The translations under genes and the position numbers were made by a program. From positions 1-35,175 of the forward strand of contig NW_026516891.1 in the NCBI RefSeq assembly GCF_025766255.1: 35,175 bases of DNA, read 5' to 3'. The stretch's first letter is position 1. The number at the start of each line of letters is the position of its first letter. Below the pieces are notes generated by a model that had not been told where the DNA came from, ran no database searches, and was given only the letters and a program-made list of their open reading frames with translations. Positions 1 to 8,800 of the stretch are shown here, piece after piece. The stretch is from Zychaea mexicana (taxonomy: Eukaryota; Mucoromycota; Mucoromycetes; Mucorales; Lichtheimiaceae).

Positions 1-1
1 T

Positions 2-1507
2 GCGTATGTGTTGGAAGCACATTCGATCAACGTCGAAAAGCATTGGAAAAGGTTGATGCCTTTGACTTGTGATGCCACAAGACGTGCTTGGTTAGTAAAA
101 ACCATGCAACGGCATGACATGAATTGGACCAAGTTTCGAGAAGAATTTTGTCGTGCGTTTTCTTCTCCGTACCAAGTTTACTACCGGCGCTACAAGATGC
201 GCACATTAACCCAAAACAGCAATGAGGCGTTACGAGAATACGCAAACCGATACTTGGAACTCGCTTGCTCATCTGGAATACCTGACAACGAAGAGTTAGG
301 ATATGGTTTCCTATCTTCTTTGAATAAGAAGTACCGCCAGCGTGCTTGGAACGTTGCTGCAAACCATTTTGGCTTACAGTTTCCCAGCACATTGGACGCC
401 GTTATACAAGCAGTCTTGACTCTTGCCGAGGGTGAACCTGCAACTGGTTCTGACCAGGACTCCGAAGAAAGTGAGGATTACAACAAGAAGAGAAAGAAAA
501 ACAAAGCCAGCAACTTTGTTTCCAAAAAATCCCGTTACATGGGTGAAACACGTGCTCCTATAACCAATCCTTGCAAATATTGCAAGAAAGTGCAATTCAA
601 ATTTGGTCACGAGTGCCCCGAAATGCGTGAGGCCAGAGCCACCAGAACAATGCGCGCTCGAATGAGTCGCATTGAAAAACAAACAAGATATCTTTCGATC
701 AATGAAAATGAACTTGATCCCAAAGATAAAAAGGGTAAGCAGAAAAAACTGCAGCATACTAATTCACAGCAAGATAATAATCAATTGTCTATTATGGTAC
801 CCATTGTCTTGCAAAATAGACCAGTGATGGCACTCCTCGATACTGGAGCAGACAAATCATCCATAGACAAAAGTTTAGTAAACAAAATAAACTTAGAAAT
901 TGTAGCACCTGAAAATGATGGTCATATTATTCTTGCTATAAAAGATGTAACCATACCTCGAGAAGGTAGTGTTAACAACATAAAAATCCAATACAATAAC
1001 AAAACGGTTATACATACCTTTGAAGTCATGTCTCTTTCTGAAGATACACAAGTGACTATTGGTTTAGACTTGATGACGAAGCTAGGCATTGGTATTACAG
1101 GTCTGGTTCCTTATTGGAACAAGCCCATAAGTAATGAAGAGTCTGATTCCAGTATTTCCGACGAAATCAAACCCAATGATTCTCCAGCGGGATCACCAAG
1201 TGAACACAAAGCTTTTTTAAACTCCATCCAACGCTATTTGGACGCCAATGCGGCAATTCCGAAAACATCATTCTGCACAGTACCAGAATCAATTGTTGAA
1301 CTACCAACACCACCAGGTGTTACTTCCTACAGAAGACAATATGATCTACCTGTGGCTTCAGAAAAAATAATAGAAGAACAAATTCGAAAGTGGGCAGAAG
1401 ATGGCACTATTGAGCCAGCACCGGTAAATACCGCATGGAATAGTCCTTTAACTTTAGCTCCAAAAAAGATGCCAATGGCAAATACACTGGCAAGCGACCT
1501 TGCTTAG
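2..1507 (+). CDS. Gag-protease-RT start of Ty3/Gypsy element (5' partial)
   Basis: The frame is open to the window edge, so the true start lies upstream; the first in-frame start-like codon is only GTG at 8. The first ~150 residues have the retrotransposon gag look (aromatic/Arg-rich, RRYKMRTLTQ, EYANRYLEL). A Cys/His cluster CKYC-x8-HEC near residue 189 resembles a nucleic-acid-binding knuckle. The aspartic protease active site LLDTGADKSS lies near residue 276. From about residue 420 the start of the RT domain is readable (WNSPLTLAPKK) before the frame ends at 1505-1507. The expected RT continuation is found directly downstream in another frame, so this is a gag-pol reading frame broken inside RT. 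The break lies in the run cc-AAAAAA-g near 1462, where one more A, or a -1 slip, would restore the frame. Confidence 0.85.
   Translation, partial: AYVLEAHSINVEKHWKRLMPLTCDATRRAWLVKTMQRHDMNWTKFREEFCRAFSSPYQVYYRRYKMRTLTQNSNEALREYANRYLELACSSGIPDNEELGYGFLSSLNKKYRQRAWNVAANHFGLQFPSTLDAVIQAVLTLAEGEPATGSDQDSEESEDYNKKRKKNKASNFVSKKSRYMGETRAPITNPCKYCKKVQFKFGHECPEMREARATRTMRARMSRIEKQTRYLSINENELDPKDKKGKQKKLQHTNSQQDNNQLSIMVPIVLQNRPVMALLDTGADKSSIDKSLVNKINLEIVAPENDGHIILAIKDVTIPREGSVNNIKIQYNNKTVIHTFEVMSLSEDTQVTIGLDLMTKLGIGITGLVPYWNKPISNEESDSSISDEIKPNDSPAGSPSEHKAFLNSIQRYLDANAAIPKTSFCTVPESIVELPTPPGVTSYRRQYDLPVASEKIIEEQIRKWAEDGTIEPAPVNTAWNSPLTLAPKKMPMANTLASDLA
1462..1470 (+). other. frame change at slippery A-AAA-AAG in RT
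   Basis: In the gag-protease frame the codons read cca-aaa-aag-atg; a -1 slip on A-AAA-AAG gives the expected RT sequence (KKDANGK type). The heptamer matches a canonical -1 slippery pattern, yet a one-base loss in the A-run explains the data equally well. The site lies inside the RT domain, where programmed frameshifting is not usual. Confidence 0.6.
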
Positions 1508-1581
1508 ATCCAAGGCATATCAATAAGCTACTACCGGATGATCGTTATCCTCTACCTCTCATCCGAGATATATTTCATAAA

Positions 1582-4179
1582 ATGAAAGGAGCAACTGTAT
1601 TCACAACGCTCGATTTGAAAAATGCATTTCACCGATTTCAGATACATCCTGATGATCGTCATAAGACTTCTTTTACTTTCCAAAACCGTCAATGGTCTTT
1701 TGCCGGAGCTCCGTTCGGATTAAAGCCCTTGAGCAATAAGTACCAGCGCGTGATGCATCTGGTATATAGCCAGCAGCAAGAGCACGTGAACTGCTTTGTG
1801 GATGATGTTGTTGTCTTCTCCAAGAGCTTGGAAGAACATCGCGAACATGTGGCACAAGCTATTGAAGCATTGACCAAGGTCAATCTCATCTTAAACCCCG
1901 ACAAATGCCATTTTGCTCAAAGATCTGTATATCTTTTGGGATTTTGCGTTTCTGATCAAGGTGTTACACTAGACACACGCAAAGTATCAAATATGCACGA
2001 ATGGCCTATACCTAGAACGGGCAAAGATATACAACGGTTTCTAGGTGTTGTGAATTATTTTAGGGACCATATCCCTAAGATATCACACATAACTGCACCT
2101 TTGGATGCACTTCGTAATGCTGGATCCATTGTACGTCTATGGAATAATAAGCATCAAAATGCGTTTGATACCTTACGCAAAATACTTTTACAAGCACCCA
2201 TTTTACGTTATCCAGACATGAGCCAGCCATTTTATCTAGCCACTGATGCTTCCAATGTGGGCATTGGCAGTGCTTTATATCAAATAATTGATGGCGAAAC
2301 TCGTCATATTGGGTTTGCTGCACGAGCACTTTCTAAATCAGAAAGGAATTATAGCGTAACCCGCAGAGAACTGCTAGCTTGCGTTGTAGCTTTACGACGA
2401 TGGCATAAATGGATCTGGGGTTCCAAATTTACCCTATTAACAGACCATCGCGCCCTCACTTTTTTGCATACACAAAAAATAGCCAATGCAATGATGATTG
2501 GTTGGTTTGACACACTTCTCGAATATGACTTCGATATTGTACATCTACCTGGTTTAGCCAACATCTTACCTGACCAGTTGTCACGCCTTTTTCCGACGGA
2601 TAAAGAGCTGGAAGGGGGTGATGAGGATCAGCTAAGCTTAGAACAATCTAAACCAGCAACAATATTACAAAGAGCAGTAACTAGAGCTGCAGCTGCTAGA
2701 ACTGATCACAAAGCACAACAGAAACCGAACTATACGTTAAAAAGAATGCTGGATAAAACAACAGCTCAAAAGGTTTTAACCAACAGAGAATCACCATACA
2801 AAGATATGTTAGAACCGCCAATTGAAGAAAGAACAAATCTATTGGAAAAAACACATGTATTCGGACACTTCGGAGCAGAGGCAATAGCAAAAGCCCTGCA
2901 CAGTGACGGCATACATTGGAACACTATTTATCAAGATGCAGCATTGATCGTAAAGAAATGCCCTGAGTGTCAAAAGTTCAATATTACAAAAGCAGGATAT
3001 CATCCTCTACGTCCCGTACATGCATATTTACCATGTGATCATTGGGCCATAGACCTAGCAGGACCATTCAAAACAACTTTCGCTGGTAATAATTATCTAA
3101 TGGTTATGGTGGATGTTTGCACACGCTTTTGCATTTTACGCCCCATACCAAATAAGCAATCTGATACCATTGCGAAAAAGTTAGTTGAAGTGTTTTGTGA
3201 TTTCGGTTTTCCCCGTTACTTACAATCAGATAATGGAACCGAATTCGTCAATTCCATCATAAAGAAGCTAACAACAGTCACTATGCTGGATCATAGACTT
3301 AGTACACCATACCACCCGCGTGGAAACGGAGTTTCCGAGCGCTGGGTCTCCACAACAGTTAATGCATTGAAAAAGAGCATTAGAGGAGCAGTAAAGGATT
3401 GGGACTTATTCGTTCCTAGTGTACAGCTTGCAACAAATGCAAAAATAGCAAAAAGACATGGATCCGCTCCATACACATTAATGTTTGCACGAAAGTTGAA
3501 TGGTTTCGATGACTATACAAAAGACGGTCAATTAACACCTGCATCAGAAAAAATGCTCATGGAACGCATCAGGAATATGGAGAATATAGTTTTTCCTGCA
3601 ATAAGCGAACGCGTACAAGCTCTTAATAAGGCACAGCAAAACAAGTTCGATAAAAAGCATCACTTAATAGAATTCCCACCTAACAGTCATGTAATGATTA
3701 AAGTGAGAGAAAAGGCAGGAAAACTAGACCCAGAATATGAAGGTCCATACACAGTAGTAAGACGCAACAGAGGTGGCGCATACATAATTAAGAATGAGCA
3801 AAACGAGGTGATGGCACGCGAATATGCACCATCACAGCTAAAATTAATTTCTCAAGATGAAATTATACCTTGTGATGAACTATTTGAGGTGGAGTCTATA
3901 GTGGCTCATAGAGAGACGGCACCCGGCACATATGAGTATAAAGTACGCTGGAAGGGTTACAAACCAGATGAAGATACTTGGGAATCTAATGAAGCATTCA
4001 CCCAACGTGCCACAATAAACAATTATTGGAAACGGCTTGGAGAACAACCCAAGCAAAAACAGGCACTAAAACAAATCCAACACAAAAATAACAGCAAAAC
4101 CACACAGTCTCTTAAAAGAAACCACAGTGGTGAAAAGACACGTTTTGTCAAGCGCAAATCTGTTCGGGTACAAAAATAA
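1582..4179 (+). CDS. Pol of Ty3/Gypsy element: RT, RNase H, integrase, chromodomain
   Basis: The first ATG is at 1582, but homology-like sequence (LDPRHINK region) is readable from about 1500, so this is the continuation of the upstream frame rather than a separate gene. The RT catalytic motif is FVDD at residues 72-75. RNase H follows (ATDASNVGIGSA near 213; TRRELLA; TDHRAL). The integrase has an HHCC zinc domain (HVFGH..., CPEC) near 421-460, and its DDE core shows D at ~491 (HWAIDLAGPF), D at ~550 (QSDNGTEF) and E at ~586 (GVSERW). A chromodomain occupies ~765-825 (FEVESIVAHR, YKVRWKGYKPDEDTWE), which in chromoviruses steers integration to chromatin marks. The C-terminus is basic. No stop interrupts this part. 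Confidence 0.93.
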   Translation: MKGATVFTTLDLKNAFHRFQIHPDDRHKTSFTFQNRQWSFAGAPFGLKPLSNKYQRVMHLVYSQQQEHVNCFVDDVVVFSKSLEEHREHVAQAIEALTKVNLILNPDKCHFAQRSVYLLGFCVSDQGVTLDTRKVSNMHEWPIPRTGKDIQRFLGVVNYFRDHIPKISHITAPLDALRNAGSIVRLWNNKHQNAFDTLRKILLQAPILRYPDMSQPFYLATDASNVGIGSALYQIIDGETRHIGFAARALSKSERNYSVTRRELLACVVALRRWHKWIWGSKFTLLTDHRALTFLHTQKIANAMMIGWFDTLLEYDFDIVHLPGLANILPDQLSRLFPTDKELEGGDEDQLSLEQSKPATILQRAVTRAAAARTDHKAQQKPNYTLKRMLDKTTAQKVLTNRESPYKDMLEPPIEERTNLLEKTHVFGHFGAEAIAKALHSDGIHWNTIYQDAALIVKKCPECQKFNITKAGYHPLRPVHAYLPCDHWAIDLAGPFKTTFAGNNYLMVMVDVCTRFCILRPIPNKQSDTIAKKLVEVFCDFGFPRYLQSDNGTEFVNSIIKKLTTVTMLDHRLSTPYHPRGNGVSERWVSTTVNALKKSIRGAVKDWDLFVPSVQLATNAKIAKRHGSAPYTLMFARKLNGFDDYTKDGQLTPASEKMLMERIRNMENIVFPAISERVQALNKAQQNKFDKKHHLIEFPPNSHVMIKVREKAGKLDPEYEGPYTVVRRNRGGAYIIKNEQNEVMAREYAPSQLKLISQDEIIPCDELFEVESIVAHRETAPGTYEYKVRWKGYKPDEDTWESNEAFTQRATINNYWKRLGEQPKQKQALKQIQHKNNSKTTQSLKRNHSGEKTRFVKRKSVRVQK
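2608..2623 (+). other. internal copy of the polypurine tract (central PPT-like)
   Basis: The 16 bases ctggaagggggtgatg at this site are identical to the 16 bases spanning the polypurine tract and first LTR bases at 4289-4304. The site lies between the RNase H and integrase domains. It could prime a second plus-strand start, as central polypurine tracts do in lentiviruses and some LTR elements; that role is inference. Confidence 0.5.
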
Positions 4180-4290
4180 GTAAATTTATATAGGTATTAC
4201 ACCTACTGAATATATCCTACCTAATACCACAATTACAAATATCTCCCATAATACAATATACCAGGCAAAAGCAGCCCCTGAGCGCAACCT

Positions 4291-4299
4291 GGAAGGGGG
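4291..4299 (+). promoter_or_regulatory. 3' polypurine tract
   Basis: The purine run ggaaggggg lies immediately before the TGATGT that begins the probable LTR, about 110 bases after the pol stop. This is the standard position of the plus-strand DNA primer in LTR retrotransposons. Confidence 0.75.
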
Positions 4300-5024
4300 T
4301 GATGTCGTAAACTAAGATCCGGTACAGACAGATGTCTTGATAGAAGGTTTCTCTTTACCGCACCGGGATCCAATAAGGGACACGGTTGCGCACATGCACC
4401 TAGCTGGATTGAAATGTGAATCCTTCATAAAACTCAGTAAAGAAACCAAGTATGAAACAACCGTCCAAGAACACATCTCAAACCATCATAAAAGTTTTTT
4501 ATTCGTTCTTACAGCAAAGCACCAGTAAGGTCCTTGCTGACAAAGAAGTTGATAAGCTTTCCACCTTCAGATCTGTTTCTCCGTTAAGACCGAGTTCTCA
4601 AACAATGTTTGAAAGTTAGATATAAAAGAAGATAGTTTCTATAGCTGATATTGTACTTTGTTCAATCTTTTGAATATAATCCATTCTCAAACGACTTATT
4701 TGTCTTTGTTTATTTCGATTTACCACACTGCCAACCGATTTATCCATGACGTGGAGTATATCTGTAAATCGGTGTATAGAGATAAAGAAAGTACAGTTAT
4801 AGTCACTCTCTTTTATATGACTGAATCGCCACATAGGAACGTCTGGTTAGAGACCAAATTTCCAATGAGAAACTGGTACTATGCGCGAAATGAATTGCAT
4901 ACCACACCTACGCTGTTGTTTGATGTAGAACTGGAAGGAATAACAAAAAAAAGTTATGTTTATTCTGACATCTCTCTATGTATTGAATCATACTCTTATC
5001 ATAGCTTGTTGCGGACATCCCACA
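4300..5024 (+). repeat. probable 3' LTR, right end uncertain
   Basis: It begins TGATGTCG directly after the polypurine tract and contains a TATA box (tataaaag, 4621-4628) about 320 bases in, as expected for an LTR promoter. The end is placed near 5022-5024 because GACATCCCACA there is a partial inverted match to the start. The short open frames inside (4337-4528 and 4658-5029) show no recognisable protein features and are treated as chance. Without the 5' LTR the length cannot be confirmed. Confidence 0.5.
4621..4628 (+). promoter_or_regulatory. TATA box in the LTR
   Basis: Sequence tataaaag, in the middle of the probable LTR, would direct transcription rightward. In the missing 5' LTR the same box would drive the element. 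Confidence 0.4.
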
Positions 5025-5865
5025 AATGAAGATATCACAGAATATAAGATCCTTTTTCCATGCTTGCGACGCACCATTGATTCGCGTGTAACCTCGAAAA
5101 TTTATTGATAGAATGGTGTGTCCGTAGCAGTTCCCTTTGTGTCTTTATTAAGCTTCTTTGATTTTTCACTAAGAACACTTGCATACAGCTTACAATTTTG
5201 CACCTTATCCACACTTCCGAATACATTCAGTAGTGATACTAGAAGAAGTCACTTGGTATGATGAGAATGATAAAATGGGGGTATGTCTACAAATATCATC
5301 TCTTCCGTTCTGATATTTCACACTAGTTTCAAGCGAAAATACAGATTATATGGGCCCAAAGTCACCTTTCTTTGCTTCATTTTCTAAGGAAGGGATAACG
5401 TGTCGTCAAATTTGATGGTTGTTTGAATATGCTTGTGATATCTTTGATATGATACTCCTGTATTTTTTAAAGATAGTCGATTCTCGGCTTGCGAATGATA
5501 TCTTTGGATTGACACTAGCTATGCCATGATACAGTGGATGATTGGGAGAAAAGAAGGATGGTGATAAATGAGAAGGAACTGAAGGTGATGCTCATTGTGA
5601 AATACTGATAAGAGAAACTGGTAGCCATCATGGGATGAGGGGAAGTAAGGAAAAGTAATATAAGTCGTGCCAGTGAAAAATGATCAGCATCATGATAAAG
5701 GAAAACAGAATAGAATGAGGATGAGAAAATATATACAATGTAGGTTGGTTATCAATAGTCTAGTGTGCATTCACGCGAACGGTCCATGGATCCATCCTTG
5801 ATATTTTTTATAGTCGATATGTCGAGGCGTGGTGGATGCGAATTTCCTCGTTCAACTTCTCGATC
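5025..5865. other. no gene seen between the LTR and the minus-strand gene
   Basis: Short frames only, none with recognisable features. A small imperfect direct repeat around the phrase gatatctttgatatga occurs near 5445-5500. Otherwise nothing is supported. Confidence 0.5.
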
Positions 5866-8800
5866 TTATTGTTTGAGGCAGTTCCCCCAAAAAACTTCGT
5901 ATAGAGAAAGTAACGATTCAATATTGCTTCTGCTTGTGAATGAGTCCAGTTCTTGTATTGGCTTTGGAAAAGTAATTGCCAGTACTTCAGTCATGGTATA
6001 AAACGAACTGTTTGGCATTTTCTGAGTGATATAACTTTGAGGTTATAACCTAGAAAAAAAAAAGAATCAACAGCCATATACAAAAAATGAATTAGGGTGT
6101 AGCACACATAAAACACCAGGATTTAACATTTACCATGGATCTGGAACCCTAGAACACCACACAATTTGGATTTTTCAACAGCTTTGGCATTCATAACCAC
6201 TAATCTCAAGATGTCATTGGCCAAACAGTCGATATTTGGACTTGGTTCTGCCAATTTGGCCTCGCCGTATCCCAATGGACGTCCCCAACTAAGCTGATCA
6301 ATCTCGCAAATCATTGCGTCGGGTTGCACACGGACTACTTCGCTAGCACTACCGTCATCTGGAACAACGTTGGTCCTATATATGACCGAATATCCATCCA
6401 GATCGGTAATAACCAAAAAGAATAAGTAATAAAGAAATCATGCATAGTGTATGATCATGTAAAACGGAAAAGATATGTACTTACCATCTCAATGACACAT
6501 TACGATCAGGATCCAACAACAAAGCAGAGAGAATGGGATCGAAAACACCACTCCATAATTCTGTTTCACCCATGGTGACAGTAGTTAAGAGCGTTTTCGA
6601 CGGAAGCCTCTGGATCCTAGATAGGTGCGGACATCAGCACAAACCTAATAGCCATTCACAATACATGACAAGTCACAATAAGAGCTTACAAATTCGATAA
6701 ACCCATTAAAAGTTGTGCTTCGCAATCTTTCTTGTCAATACTCATGGCAACTAACTTCTGGACGGCTTCACGTGTCCTGATGCGTTTCTTTTTCAAGTCC
6801 TGTTTTTGTTCAAAGAATATATTATTAAACCATTAGCGAGAACCCAATGTCGTAAATACATACATAAATGAAATCAACAAGAACTTTGGCAATCCTGGAA
6901 GCTTCTTCTTCTACATCAGCGAGTAGGCTTTTCCAAGTGTTGTCGTGCCATTCGCTCAGGACTTGATCAGTGAAATGCGCATGTGTGTATTTATTGAATC
7001 GGGAAGGCTTTAATAGCATGACATCACTCAAAGCCCTATAAAGAGACGGTGATAACCATATAAGCCAAGTAATAAGTATATCTACCAGAATAAGTAAATG
7101 AAAAGGAAGCATCAATAAACATACATCAACTCGGGAACACCATTCTCCATACTGAACTCATGGCCGGTAAGCGCATCCCCAAGAATTTTTTTCTTATATG
7201 CAGCAAATTGTTCAGTTAGTGTTGGCTGTTGGGTTGTTTGGTCGTTTTGCCGGCGTCTAAATAAAAGCAAGCGTTAGCGTAACACATCAGCAGAAAGTTT
7301 GACCAAAATATATGGTTTGAGTAGTGCATACCAGACCAACTGCTTCGTCTTCTTGTCTTTCTTTCCTTTTCGATCGCTGTTTTCAATATAGTTAGAGCCA
7401 TAAGCTTTATCGCTAATTCTGCCAACGGGGCTTCCAAATGTTGACTGTGTGCATCTATCGTACTCACATTTTCTCCTGCATTTTCAATATTTTGATTTCA
7501 TTGATACTGGTGCTTCCGCCACTGTTGCTATTATCATTGATATTCTGCTCATTGCCGCTATTGCTACTGCTGTTGCTTCTTGATAATGACTTTTGATTAT
7601 GTGATTGCAGCGTAGTTACAGCCGTTACTCGCTCCATAACTTCAAGTTCTTTCTATTAGCAGCAAACATAAAAGTAAATAAGCAAAAAGTGTAACGGCAG
7701 ACTTAAATAGCAAAACTATCTTACTTCTACAATTAAATCCGTTGCAAAGATCGTGGACATCTTGGTGATCTCGTGGTCCCAGAAGTATTTGTTTGCGTGG
7801 TTTATGAATGCCTCCTGCTTCGACTAAAAGATTAGCAACTCGCACAGAGAAGAACAAATAATTACTATAGTTAATAAAAAATACAATATTTTTATTTTTT
7901 TTATAGTATAATATTATTGAATAAATATAATTATAAACATTTTATTTTTTTTATTTTATTATAGAAGAAATATTACTTCAAATATATTATGTTACCATGG
8001 TAACTTTTTTTTTCTATTTCTGGGACTTTTAAACAAATATAATACACAGTAATAAATTAGTATTTTTTCCAACATAACAACAAGGAATTTTATTATGTCA
8101 CTGTCAATTTTAAGTGAAAAAATAAAGATTTCTAAATGTATACAATTTGCTAGTAAATTATAAAATGAATCCATCTTTATCTTTTTCAAAAAAAGATGCA
8201 TTGATTATTTCAGTACTAAAATGTTTTTTTATTTGTTGCTAAGTTACATATTTTTAATTCTAAAATTGAATTTTACATATAGTTTAAAATTATTACCCAA
8301 TATAGGATTTAATTATAGAATCGGACATTGAAATTATGAATGAATATACTAATAAAAATGATGAAAATATAATAAACTTAAAAAATGAATTAAAAGATAA
8401 GATTAATAAATTAGTTTTAAATCAATAGTCTTTTTTTAAATGAAAACTGGAAAATTATAAATTATAAATATAAGCATAGAACTGAAATAAAAAATATAAA
8501 ATTTATAGATGAAGTAAAAGAAGATTTATTACAAAAATTAGGTTATACAAGTGTATTTTTTTTCTTAAATAATTTATATTCAAATATTGAATACCTATCA
8601 CCATGTATAGAAATCGAAGAAGGTTTAATGTTATTATTTTATTTAACATCTGGATATACTAGTAAAGATATAAAAAATTATATTCCATATACTAGCTTTT
8701 ATGCATTTTATAAGAAATTGTGGATTACAAATTATGATTCGTTAAATAAAAAAGTTAATTATTATTTATTAAATATGTTCTCAAATATGAAAATAAGAAT

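Larger units (their letters stand above)
2..5024 (+). mobile_element. Ty3/Gypsy chromovirus LTR retrotransposon, 3' part
   Basis: The domain order gag - zinc knuckle - aspartic protease - reverse transcriptase - RNase H - integrase - chromodomain is that of Ty3/Gypsy chromoviruses. A polypurine tract follows at 4291-4299, then a probable 3' LTR. The element runs off the window start, so the 5' LTR, primer binding site and gag N-terminus are not visible. The right limit is tentative: a TGATGTCG start at 4300 and a loosely inverted GACATCCCA near 5014-5022 are the only boundary cues, because no second LTR is available for comparison. Coding capacity is nearly intact apart from one frame change near 1460, suggesting a young copy. 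Confidence 0.85.

Noticed and set aside
4337..5029. 63- and 123-codon frames in the LTR
   Set aside because: They lie in the LTR, lack any recognisable motif, and the second overlaps the probable LTR end.
5765..6001. 78-codon plus-strand frame
   Set aside because: Antisense to the last exon of the Mucorales-type gene, whose family motifs are on minus.
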